From assembly GCA_020466095.1 (NCBI GenBank), contig CM035808.1, positions 11,456,163 through 11,520,162 on the forward strand: DNA of 64,000 nucleotides, in the 5' to 3' direction. A program made the position numbers and the translations under genes. Of the stretch, positions 23,658 to 35,400 are shown piece after piece; the first letter of the stretch is position 1; every line of letters begins with the position of its first letter. The notes beneath the pieces are model-generated. The model was not told the DNA's origin and searched no databases. It was given only the letters and a program-made list of their open reading frames with translations. Origin of the DNA: Chlorops oryzae (lineage: Eukaryota; Arthropoda; Insecta; Diptera; Chloropidae).

Positions 23658-24155
23658 GTGGTCTTTGATTTTAGTTTTAGTCGTCTTTTTATTCGTTTAA
23701 TTGGATTCTTAATTTTAGCTATTTACAGAAAGTTAGCCAAAAAGCGACAATATTTTGCGATTTCTTAGAAATTCACGAGCAGGTGCGCGCGCTGCTCTGA
23801 TGCCATTTAGTTTTGTCGATGATCTTGCAACAATGTTTGGGTACTTGTGTTAACAGGTAGCACAATGAATTGTTATATACGTCGCACCATGGGGGATAAA
23901 TTATTCCATGAGTGGTCTTGATTTTAGTTTTAGAAATCAGTCTTATTTATTCAGTTTAATTGGATTCTTAATTTTAGCTATTTACAGAAAGTTAGCCAAA
24001 AAGCGACAAAATTTTGCGATTTCTTAGAAATTCAAGAGCAGGTGCGCGCGCTGCTCTGATGCCATTTAGTTTTGTCGATGACTTGCAACAATGTTTGGGA
24101 CTTGTTGTTAAAGGGCAAAAATTGTTAGTTACGCCACACATGGGGGGATAATTAT
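23658..24155 (-). repeat. Tandem duplication upstream of the candidate gene (2 x about 250 bases)
   Basis: Copy 1 (23658-23911) and copy 2 (23912-24155) share long identical runs: TTTAATTGGATTCTTAATTT, CAGAAAGTTAGCCAAAAAGC, GGTGCGCGCGCTGCTCTGAT and GCCATTTAGTTTTGTCGATG. The unit includes a rare GC-rich GCGCGC core in AT-rich surroundings. It lies immediately 5' of the ATG at 23649, so it probably duplicates the promoter or 5' UTR. Confidence 0.85.
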
Positions 24156-24331
24156 ATGAGCAATTAGATGTAAAAATTCAGTTATTTTTCATTTAAGAAT
24201 AAAGTTCAAATATTTAGTATTGGCATAGAAATGGGCGGTATTGAAATGAGTTGATTACACCCCTGCTCTAAAGCAATAAACATTTCATTTGGTTTTAAGG
24301 AAAATTTCCTACTTAAGTTTAATAAATACAA

Positions 24332-24488
24332 TAGGGGTATTCACAAAGGCGTCGGAAAATAGGAAAGTCGAAAAATCGGAATTTTAACTGCTTAAAAAAA
24401 ATATACTTTATTTTAATTTTTAAGATGTCGCAATTTTCCGATTTTCCGACTTTTCAACATTTTTAACAAGCCTTTGTGAATACCCCTA
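24332..24488. mobile_element. MITE family B, copy 2
   Basis: TAGGGGTATTCACAAAGGCG at the left end is inverted as GCCTTTGTGAATACCCCTA at the right. The internal GAAAGTCGAAAAATCGG and CCGATTTTCCGACTTTTC are the family signature. Confidence 0.85.
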
Positions 24489-24588
24489 ATGATGTTGATT
24501 AGTATGCCTCGGAATTTGAATATGTAAAAAAATGAAAAAAAAAATTCAAAAAAATATTCAAAAAATTCACATTCAAAAATTCAAAATT

Positions 24589-25136
24589 AAGCCCAAAATC
24601 CAACATTGCGAGAGCCCGATGCGAGAGCGCGAGACGAGACGCACACAAAATTCAATACATTCAATCATATGGTTCAAGCTCCAATGTATCGCACTGCGAG
24701 ACCTCGTAGCGAGAAAATTTTGAAAAATTGAATATTTGTCGTGCGAAGCAATTTGACAGGTTAATGATGTAGCTATTTTTTGAGTACTCGCTATTGGGTA
24801 CTCGTTTAAACTAATAAAACAAAAACTGTTCCACTGTTTCGTGAAAAATAGCTTTTGGAATATTTCGCGAGCTTCGGTTAATTTTGAAAATTTTCTGAAA
24901 ATGTTTGAAAATTTTGAATTAAAATTTAAACTCAAGAGATAGCGTATAATTTTTATTAGTACTTGGTACTCGTTAGATTGGTACTTGGTTCAAATATTGC
25001 ATTACTAGAAGCGAAATTATGCTATCATCTGCGTGACGCAAAACTCTCATTGGACATTGAAATGCGTCACGCAAAACATTTTCGTGACGTCGCGCACTCT
25101 CGCATCGGGCTCTCGCAATGTTGGATTTTGGGCTTT
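24589..25136. mobile_element. Inverted-repeat element with GC-rich arms (CGAGAGCCCGATGCGAGAG)
   Basis: AAGCCCAAAATCCAACATTG plus CGAGAGCCCGATGCGAGAGC at the left is mirrored by CTCTCGCATCGGGCTCTCG plus CAATGTTGGATTTTGGGCTT at the right, 548 bases apart. The middle is AT-rich and non-coding. Confidence 0.8.
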
Positions 25137-25926
25137 AGTTCGATTTAGTATGCCTATTGAAATGTTGAATTGTTAAATTAACAAAAAAAAGCCTACTTCA
25201 GTGAATAAAATATTCAAAAAGCACAGTTAAATGCAAAAAATATCAAAAAAAATTCAAAATATTCAAAATCCGAGCTCTATTGATTAGCGAAAATTCAATT
25301 TATCCATAAAAAAGCAATCCATCAAAATAAATCCTGAGTAGGAAATCCTACACACAAATATACAAGTCCGAGCATTAAGAGTTCACATTCAAGAAACTTG
25401 ACTGTGCACAATCAATCAAAATTAATTGGAATGTGTCTATTATTCGCCTAATGTAATTGAATCAATTCACTGAATAAACATAATAATATGATTTCATAAT
25501 GAGTTCGTATGTATGTATGTACCTACGTACTTGGAAAATTCAATCAAAATAAAAAGATAAATTTTATGAAAATAAATGTTCATTGCTTCCCTGCTCAAGT
25601 GGACTTCTGTAAATCAACAAGTATCTTAACATATCTGCTTATACATATCTACGTAAAATCATAAAGAAAGTGAAATTGAGTATACGTCCTACGGTCTGCT
25701 ATGAATAAACATACATACACGAATCTACATAGGCATATTGAGGCAATGAAGGAATAATACATGCACATGATTTGGTGGAAAAAGGAAAATTTTGTGCGTT
25801 TGCACTTGGAAAAGATTGATTTGAGAGTGCTCCAAAGGCACTTGTTTGTCAGCTGATGTAACATTGAAACTCTTGCAAAACCTTGAGAGCTCAAGGTCAC
25901 AGAGACGGAAGGGTGGTAGGCGGCAG

Positions 25927-26137
25927 CTGCACGACCGAAATATTGATTTTTTCAATGATGTGAAAATTTTTGAAAAGCAATCATTACGTTTCCATCGCCT
26001 CCAAGGTAAAATCCGACACGACGCTCTCCCTGGATTTGGCCTTGGATTTGTCCATTGCTTTCCATTGCATTCTCTTCTCGCTCCTTTTTCTTGCAGCAGA
26101 ATTCACGGTAACCAGTCTCCAGCTCCGTGTAGGACAT
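25927..26137 (-). CDS. Possible small protein gene (MSYTELETGY...), unrecognised
   Basis: The ATG at 26137 opens MSYTELETGYREFCCKKKER, then EENAMESNGQIQGQIQGERR and VGFYLGGDGN. Codon choice (GAG, CTG, GGC, CGT) is less AT-rich than the surroundings, which suggests selection. A GTAATG donor at 87 (25987) and a GTGCAG acceptor at 25927 would define a 61-base intron and add LPPTTLPSL before a stop. Without splicing it stops at 25952 (61 residues). There is no signal peptide. A chance ORF is possible. Confidence 0.35.
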
Positions 26138-26789
26138 TTCGATGATTTAGTTAATTGAAGTTTTTATTTTTATTTTTTTATTTATTTATTAATTTTTATT
26201 ATTAATAAGCAAAAGCAAAGGGAGGCAATGTTGGTGTCACTTATGTATTCGAGAAAAGCATTTTCGAATTTAGTATTTTAGTTTCTAGCCATGCTATTGA
26301 TATATTTGAAGAGAATGTGCGACTCCAGACCATTGGAAGATATTGTTATGCAAATCAATTGAAATTTAAAATTAATTCATTGATTAAAATTAAAATTTTC
26401 TACATTTCACATCTTTGACACTGTCACATTTTTTTTTCAAAGCGAAAAAACACTTCAACAATTGCTTAATATTTAATATATTAATAATTTAGAAAAGACG
26501 ACGTAAGACCATCCGCTCTCTTATTGCGACTGACTGACTCATGAACGAAGAAACATAGCGCCACTTTGGACAACGCTGTTCGAATGTTTTCTGGCGAAGC
26601 AGGAACGACGTAATAACGGATAGAAAACTTTGGCGTTTCAAGATGATTTTATCTTTTGATTAGGAACGGTAACAATTATGAGGAATTGGTAAAAAATCAA
26701 AATAAAATTATTTTTCCGTTATAAAATTAAATTTATCCTGATATTTATTTTTCAGTCAGAGCACATTATAACGGTATGAGAACGATTAA

Positions 26790-26830
26790 GGGCCAATATT
26801 ACCACGCTGTTTAAATCATATTTAAATAAA
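26790..26830 (+). repeat. Single terminal-repeat end matching the 54596-55078 element
   Basis: GGGCCAATATTACCACGCTG followed by TTTAAA matches the terminal repeat of the MITE at 54596 (GGGCCAATATTACCAAGCAT). No matching right end was found within the next 1 kb, so this is a truncated or larger relative. Confidence 0.6.
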
Positions 26831-26986
26831 ATTTTAATTTGTTTTTTATAGCACGTTTCCATATTATATTTAAGTCTGAAGTGTTTAGCTTAAACACCTC
26901 GACTAAACACTAGCGTTTCCACTTGCACATGTGTTTAAGTTTGACAGCTGTTTGCTTATTTACATTTATTGAAATATTAAAAAGAA

Positions 26987-27151
26987 ATGGAGAATTCATC
27001 CGACGAAATTAAGAATTTCATTGAAATGCTTTCGGCCTTTACTTTAAGTGCAAATGAAAAGCTTGATGCGATAGCAAAATTGCATCAAAGGCAAAATAAA
27101 CGCAAAAGAAATTTCTTGCTATTATTGCAAACTTGCCTGAATGCCAAGTAA
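26987..27151 (+). CDS. Small ORF, 54 residues, possibly transposon-derived
   Basis: ATG GAG AAT opens MENSSDEIKNFIEMLSAFTL, then a Lys/Arg/Gln-rich helix (IAKLHQRQNKRKRNFLLLLQ) and a stop at 27151. It looks like an amphipathic helical protein with a basic patch. It sits about 160 bases inside a terminal-repeat end at 26790, shared with the MITE at 54596, so it may be a remnant of the element's own second protein. No family is recognised. Confidence 0.3.
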   Translation: MENSSDEIKNFIEMLSAFTLSANEKLDAIAKLHQRQNKRKRNFLLLLQTCLNAK

Positions 27152-29226
27152 AGAAGTTTACATCGGCTTAGCCGACTGCACACTTACCTTTTCCTCAGCC
27201 TTAAATATGTTAAAACATTACCCAAACAAAAATTCCTGCAGTTTTTGTTGTTCTAGCTTGGATGTCTAATTATACCTTATATGTGCTTCGATTTAGCTTC
27301 ACAAACTCGAAATTATTATTAAGCATACAATTTTTGGGAATGGTGGTCATGGTCAAATTTTAACCGTTAGAGGACATTTTGTCTAGCTGCGAAATACTCA
27401 ATTCAAAATAGTGAAGATAAAATTTTTTTCGAATTATTGAATTGTCTTAACGTGTAAATGGCCTCTTTAGCACGGTTGCTCTGTCGAAGTCGATACTTTA
27501 TCGATACCAATATCGCCCATCCCTAGTGTTTAACAACTGACAGCAGTGACAGCTACTCCTGCGTCTTAGCTAGGTTTGCGTCTTATATTCAGTTTTGCCA
27601 ATGCTAGGTATGTTCCCGCACTGCACAAAACTGCCCAATTTTCGTACAGTTTTCAAAAAATTCGGCAGCTTCGTGCAGTACGGTAACACCCCTATTCTGA
27701 GTTTCTACTTAAGCATATACTTTGTATGTATATATTTTATGCCTGCATGTTTGCATAATTTCAATACATTATGGAATTTTCCATACATTTCAAAGTTTGC
27801 ATAAATTCCATACAATTCATGCCTGCATGTTTACGTATTGTAATACATTGCATGTTTGTACAGTTTTCAAACAAAAGAAAATCAGATTTCGCCCGAAAGT
27901 ATACCGCGTATAAAAATAAACTATTTACCCCGAAAATATACCGCATTTATTTGAATTTGCTTTGCATAGAAACATTGTATGGAAATAACGCAACATGCAA
28001 GCATGAATGGTATGGAATTACATTTACGCTAGGCGCCGACTACTCAATTTTTAGTTGGCCAATTTTTAGTTGAAAAAGCGCTCTTGCGCGCCGGCTATAC
28101 AATTTAAAATTGGGTACTTTCAATTCAATTAATTTATTATTAATTAATTACTTAATACTTATTATTAATATAAAAAAAGTTTTTTATAATTTGTTCGAAA
28201 AAGGTTCATATAGAGATGAAGCCAGGAATTAGAGGGTTAAGTAAGCCCTCATTAAAGATTGCCCATGTTTAACGGTAGTAGAAATTAACGAAGACAGCAC
28301 TACCCTAAGGTAATCCTGTATGTGATCAAATACACAATAACATATAAATTTGCATTAAACCTGTGGTCTTTAGAATATCAAATACTTGTAATTTCCAAAT
28401 TTCAATAAATGCTGAATAAATAATGAACTATGAAAACATTTAATAAGTAAATAGCTTTTACTTAAATTCATTATTTATGATCAAACACTATGTTGTAACA
28501 TTAAACAGATTTTAGAAACTACCAAAACTAAAAAACTACTATTTTTATAATAATTATGTATTTTTTGATGTGGGAGCATTTTTAGTAGCACAAATATGCA
28601 ATAAGCAACCCTTAATAAGCTAACAGTATCCACGTTTTCTTTTAATTATAAAAAAAGAATGAGATACTTTTTTAAGTAACTATGTATTTCTAGAGGAATA
28701 TACCTATCAATAAGTGAAAAAACAACCAAAAATCTCGTTTTTTGCCTATAGACACTTCAAAAACTATTACTTGAATTAGTTTAAAAAAGGTGTTGCAGCG
28801 ATACCCATTTTTGTAAGCTAGTGTAATAAGTAAGCTTTTGACTCGAAAAAGGTACAATACAAAAGGTACCTAAAACATCAACTGTGCATAATTTCACCGA
28901 CTTTTTTCAGTTCTACCAATTCAGTTGCTTATTGAAATCAAAAAGGATCGTTCCTTGTGCTAGAGTTCTTCTTTGTTTAATATCAGTTATTTATTCTAAA
29001 CTATATGTTCTTTTTATCGGCTGTGTTTTCGATTTAGAAAAAAGTGAAAAGGTGAATTCAGTAATTGATTAAATAAAATGTAAAAATCAAAACAAAAATC
29101 TAACTGGAAGTAACGGTGCTCGCCTTCTGAGTACATACTAACACAAAATTAAGGTGACCAGGTGGACGGTATGACAGATTTCATATTAAATTCAGCGAAA
29201 TTTTTCTCATGCTGGTCAACTTAAGT
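27152..29226. other. Gene-free spacer upstream of otu
   Basis: It contains TATCGATACCAATATCGCCC near 27490-27510, a DRE-like TATCGATA motif. It also has a decayed repeat end (GGTATGTTCCCGCACTGCAC, 27608), related to 23090 and 46792, and TGCCTGCATGTTT direct repeats at 27739, 27820 and relatives. No convincing coding frame is present. Confidence 0.5.
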
Positions 29227-29228
29227 TC

Positions 29229-29234
29229 TCAGTC
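29229..29234 (+). promoter_or_regulatory. Candidate initiator (TCAGTC) for otu
   Basis: TCTCAGTCGCC fits the fly initiator consensus TCAGTY about 190 bases before the otu ATG. No TATA box precedes it, as expected for a TATA-less germline gene. The match is short and could be chance. Confidence 0.3.
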
Positions 29235-29417
29235 GCCGAATCAGACGCTTTCAAGTAGGCTTTTCAACGAAAAACGCCGCCATTTTGAAATTTTCTTATT
29301 CTTTTACTCTTCGAGTTCAGCAGTTTCAATTCCTTTGTTCTTGTGTTCATAGAAAACGGTAAAAGCGAGGTCATTCATCTGTGTTTTCAAGTTTATTCGG
29401 AAAAAAAAAAAAACAAA

Positions 29418-32400
29418 ATGCAACAACGATCGTTTCCATCGGGAAGCCGTCAGGCGCCGGATCCGTATGATCAGTTTCTGGAGCAAAACGGTTTTTATCG
29501 CAAACACACGGCCCGTGATGCGTCCAGTCTGTTTCGCGTAATATCCGAGCAGATGTATGACACTCAAAATCATCACGAGTCCATACGCAAGCGCTGTGTG
29601 AATTTCATGCAGAAGCATCGGAATAGCTTCCAAGAGGTAAGGCGATGGTGCTTCGAAGTACAGTTGTGTCTACACTGCACTATGGTATGGTGCGGCATAC
29701 TATAGTACTATTAAGTACACTATAGTGTAGATACTATGATGAAGCTCGACTGTGACGGGCAATCTTAGATTTTAAAGAGAGGTTATGTAGAATTGAATTG
29801 AAATTTTTTTTGAAAAGGAATCGGCCATTGTTTAAATAAGCCCAATCATTTATAGCTCGTCGAACGCGATCTTGATGAATACCTTGAGGAAATGTCTAAG
29901 CCAAAGACTTGTGGCACATTAATCGAACTGCAGGCGGTTGGATTGCTTTATGAGTAAGTAATTCTTTAGGATTTGTTACTTCATATCATTTTTTTTTTTT
30001 TTTGTTTTTGCACAGACGCAATGTGCTCCTTTTTGAGCCATTCAATTTGGGGAACTATTTCGGGCAACATAATAAGTACTTCGATGAAGTATTTCGTGTG
30101 TTTTGCACTCCAGAGAAGCATTTCGATTCGGTTTTCACAATCGAATACATCAAAGATGCCGCTATTTGTCAATGTAAGCGAAAAAATTATCCTTGAATTT
30201 GTTCTATGAATTTCATCGAATTTTCTTTTCGAATTCGAAGCGCTCGTCTATGAGTTACTCTATAAAGATGTGTTTAAAATACCCGATGTAAACTATGCAG
30301 TCGAGGTTATGCTTCACAATCCAAGTACAGCTCACGAGCAATGCATAACAGAAGTGCACCAAGATGGCTATGGTTCCATTGTTGAATTTAGTGACAAAAG
30401 GAAATTTCCTTTGGACATGCCGGAAAATACCAATTGCATATTGGAGGACTCTCGTCTTTGCGGCTTTCATTGCAGCCATAAACTGGAATTTTACGATGAT
30501 GATGATGATGAAAAAAAATTCATCGAAGTACAATCGCCGGAGTTCTTGTTGCCAAATAAGCATATTTCTTGTGTACGTCAGCTACTGATGGAGGGTAAGT
30601 AGGGATTAAAGGCTTAAGCAGTTTTTCAGCCCGACTCTAAATACCTATTCCCGGGAAATTTTTCCGTGCGGATTTGAAAAAAATTCTACCTTTCTAAGCA
30701 CACTGGGAATGGAATATACAGCCCGATTCTGAATATTCCCGGGGAACAAATTCCCGGGGAGTTTACCTTTCTCGAGAGTAAACTTCTTCTTTTTTCAAAT
30801 ATTTGGGGGAATAAATTTGATGGAGAATGGGTATTTGACACATACCCATAATTTTCCTTTCCTATTTAAAAAAGGAGAATTTTAGTCTCAAGAAAAGAAA
30901 ATTTCCCGGGAATTTGTTCCCCGGGAATATTCAGAATCGGGCTGATAAAGAGAGCAAGAACTTGGATTATTTTTAAGCAGAAGTCATACAATTTTTTTCT
31001 TTTATTCATGCTTAGAACACTTCTTATTTCCGCGATAAGAATTTCTAGGGAAAAAATTCCCCGGGTGTATTCATTAAGAATTGGGCTTTGTCTTTTATCT
31101 TCATAATTTTCGTCCACTTTTTATTAACCTCTCTAATTTGTGTATTAATTTTCGCGAAGGAATTACTCCATTCCCTTATAAGGTTGCTAAAGCGTTGGAC
31201 CCAACGATGTATCGTAATATTGAATTCGATGCTTGGAATGAGACGCGCAAGGAGATGAAATTTCAAAATTGGTACTGCGGAGATGGAAATTTCAAGGTAA
31301 ATTTTAAGAGAACGAATATCAATTTTTTTTCCGGTGTTGGTTGTATGTCTTTACACTATGTATTTGTTTAAAATCATTTGCTTTTGTGCTTGTACTATCC
31401 TTTATGTTTGGTTTTCGGTTTGGATGACCCAGTAATAAATGTCTTGTCTTGTCTCGTACATCTCCTTTACACACACAGACACATGTGAAACTTTTCAATT
31501 TGTTTGCTGGAAATGTTTGCAAATTGGCTTATATTTAGAACACCAATGCATCGTTGCTTTTTTCAGGTCGGCGCCAAATGTCATGTCAAATTATCAAAAG
31601 CCGAAAATGAACTTTACATATGCCACATACAGGACATCTCAGTCGATAAAACGCATTGCCTCGTGTTCATTGAGCAGTTGGGGGAAAAGCGTTTGGTACT
31701 GTAGTGCTTCATATTATGCTTTAAACGCTTACACTTACACTAACATCATTACCTACATATTTAAAGAGACACACTTTTACTTCGGCGCTGACAAAGCAAT
31801 TATATTTTCTCTGTGCTTTTTTTTTTTGTTTTTTATTTTTTATTTTTTGTCATTAGGTGCCCTACGAATCCCTTTCACCATTACCCGTTGAGCTCTTCAA
31901 ACCTTGGGCTTTGCCATATCGTTTCAATCGTCATATGCAAAAATACCATTCAATGCGATTGACCCGCCACTACAATAGTCGCTATAAGTTTAGTGGACAA
32001 TCCTCTGGCGCAGCAATGCATTCTTACTATAAGAATATCGGTGGTCCGTTGTTGCCTGCAATATGCGATAATGGAACAAAAGGAGGAGGAGCATGCATCG
32101 GAGCTAGTTTCTCGCTTGACTTTGGAGATCTGAAACAGCATCAACAACACTACATGCATTTGGCCGCGCCTGGTCAACAGCATTTCCACAACAGTTGTTT
32201 GTACAATTTAACCCATTTGGAGAATTTCCGAGCGCGCACCTTCGAATACTGTACGATGCCGTTTACAGTGGAGCATAATGTTAATATAAAGTGTGCCCAG
32301 GACTCGAATGAGGATAATGGTGGTGGTGGTGGAAGCACTTGCGGTGTAACGACAACAGTTCCAACAGAGAATGGTGCCAATGAGATTTTGGACGAGTCCA

Positions 32401-35400
32401 ATCAAGTTGGAACTTCATGCACCACCACCGTTGACAATGTACCGCAAGACGATTGCACCGGGAGCAATGAAGTCGCATTGATGCATCATAACTATGCATC
32501 GGATCAAATGGCCCATCCGACGGAATACTCAGCTTACCATGCAATGCCACCTTCTTTGTGCGTTGCAGAAGATTTTTATAGCTTCGGCTGTGAACCTGGC
32601 TTTTTTACGCAATACGGAAATGCTGGCATGTATTATATGTACAATCAAGGCGCTCCAGCTGCACCGGCCGCCTACGCTAATGTTGCCAATAATTATTATG
32701 TTCATGGTCCACCGGTGCAAGCGGCGCCATCGGTGCTAATATCTTCGGCACCGATACCACAACCGCAATATTATTCCGCTTCGAATACGTATTATACAAG
32801 CTCTGCTCCGGGGATGCAACCAGCACCACTTCTGAGTACCGGAAGTGCTGGAATTTCAATTTCTAATCCCTTAAACGGTCGCATTAATTACGATGCAAAG
32901 AAGTCAGTGAAACTGAATGGGACAGATTTGCCGCCCGATGTGGCAACATTGCGTTATTTCTACAATTTAGGCATCGAAGCTCATATGAGACGTCGTCATA
33001 GTCAAGGTAAAGATGGAATTTCTAAAAAAAAAAACGGAAACATTTTGTTCTTTCATGCATGCATATACAACTCCACAGATTCCGGTGCGGGAAGTCGCGA
33101 CAATGTCAACATTAAGGAAGAAAGAGGCACCGAGCAAAGAGAATCGAACTCTGTAATTCTCATTTTTGATCATTTCCTAAATGTGATTTTTTTCTCTATT
33201 TTTTAGCATGTCTATTCGTTCGTTTTTTTTTTTTTCACAAGCTATAGTTAATTTTATTTCTCTTCATAGAACAAGGCTGATGCTAATAACAACATTGCTG
33301 CTGCGACATCTTCCAATCCGAAAGGCTACTTCAATAACGCCTCGTCACAAGCGAACACTGCCGCAAAATCACAATATGGATCTCGTCGTTACCACAACCA
33401 TAACAATCGTTACAATAGCAATCCAAGGGATCGTGCACCGCAACGTCGAAATTCGGCGAATGTTGATGAAACTAACTCCTCGGTTGTTCCGCATTCCAAC
33501 AGTACTAGTTTCACTCAACGTAACTACCAGGAGTATACAAAACACAAACATCCGAATCAAAATACTAACAACGAAAGGTATGACACCTCTAGGCAAAATG
33601 GTGGCGGCCACAATGTTTCGAATATGAATCGTCATCAGCCGCAGAGAAATAACGATAGAAATAGTTATCACGAGAATGGGGCCCAGAGTGCACAAGGCTC
33701 CGGAGGCGGTGATGGTGTCACTGAAACTTCAAACGCTGGAAAACCCGAGAACGCCGACAATGGACAGGTGAGATGAAATAAAATAACGAACCAATATATC
33801 GATAAATATCAATTATTTTCTATGCGATGATGACGACACGACGACGCTTAAGTAATTCCAGATTTTTTTTTAATTTGAAGCTAGTCGTATTTTGTTTTAT
33901 TATTTTTATTTTTATTTTATTTATTTTTTTTTTTTTTGAAAACAAAGATTTATCCACCGTATGGGGCACTCTATCCGTCGTACGAAAACGTGAATGATTA
34001 TAATCCCACCTCGAAGCCACCGAATGGTGGTGTCGGTGCTCCTGTTGGTGCACATGGCAACATGTTTATACCAGTTCATGTGCAACAACCACCAAATCCA
34101 TATGGCGCTATGTACACAACATCAGCTCCGAACGGCGGAACTATATTGCAGCCGATGAATCAAACAGCATCTAGTTATAGTCCCAACTATGGCGCACCAC
34201 ATTTCATTGGGCATCCACAGTCACCTCTAATGCAAAATGGTTTTGTTGGACCAATGAACGGAGCCGGTGCACCCAATGTGTATATACAATCGAATCCGTT
34301 GTCATCGAATGCAAGTGAGAGTAGTGTTGGAGGCACTAATAATAATGGCGAAAATACATTTGTAGCGCCACAAGCATTGCATCCGAATGTTTTGGGCAAC
34401 GGGACGTATGGAGCGTCTATTCCGATATATGTTGCTCCAAGTCCAACTAACGGCAATTCGAATGGACAACCGGTAATACATCATCCAATGTCACAGCCAC
34501 CTCCACCAGCACATATGCATGGCGGAGGACCACAGGTATATTACTTTTCGTTTCCACCAATGTATTATGATTACTATTATGACTACTCGTCGTGTGCACC
34601 CTCCTATTATGATAACTGTTATGACTATTATTACGACTACTGAGAAAAACTGATGATGCAATCGGAAAAACTGGGACTAACGCAATATTTCTCTGTACTA
34701 ATTTTCCATAACGTTCTATTATTGCATGAATTGAAGAAGAACTCAATCTCTCTCTCTCTCTCTCGTTCTTTCATTGTTCTTACTACTAATCTTAAATGTT
34801 AATAAATTAAACTAAAAAATTTATAAAAGAAAAATTGTCTTATCTATAAACAATTCGTGCGCCTATATAGAACAGTGTTGTGCATCAGAAATGTGATTGT
34901 GAATGGTAAGATTGCTAAACATATGTATAAGTTGATTTTAGAAAGCTTTTATTCATTTGCATGCGCTGTTCAGAAGATGGACGTGTTATCGTTTTTTTTT
35001 ATATGCTGTACATTACTGGCTATCGATTTAAGATTTTCCAAACGACCTTGATCGATGAAAAAGCGATAACCTTAGTTCTTACCAAAAATTCGCTTAGTAC
35101 TCGTATATCCTGAAAATTTATTTCACTTGTAGGATGATAGGAGTTATAGTGTCTCAATTTTGTGTTTTTAAACATATTTATTTATGGTCTCATCTTTTTA
35201 GGGTTTCTGGTGCCTTCCGCCCCCACATCCCCCAACAGGGCCAGCTTTTATTCCGCCATCACCACAATTGGCGCATTTGCCTAACGTTGGATATCTTGGC
35301 GCGCCATCAGCCAATAACACTAATCACACACAGATCTCGCCGACAGCACCGTCACCAAATAGCAATGGAGGTACACAAAATAGACGTACACAACAACAAC

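Noticed and set aside
27485..27515. DRE-containing promoter of an unseen gene
   Set aside because: TATCGATA is present but no coding frame begins within a reasonable distance on either strand, so I did not call a promoter.
31950..32720. Minus-strand reading frames opposite otu exon 7
   Set aside because: They are shadows of the otu exon, whose plus-strand frame has homology and matching splice phases.
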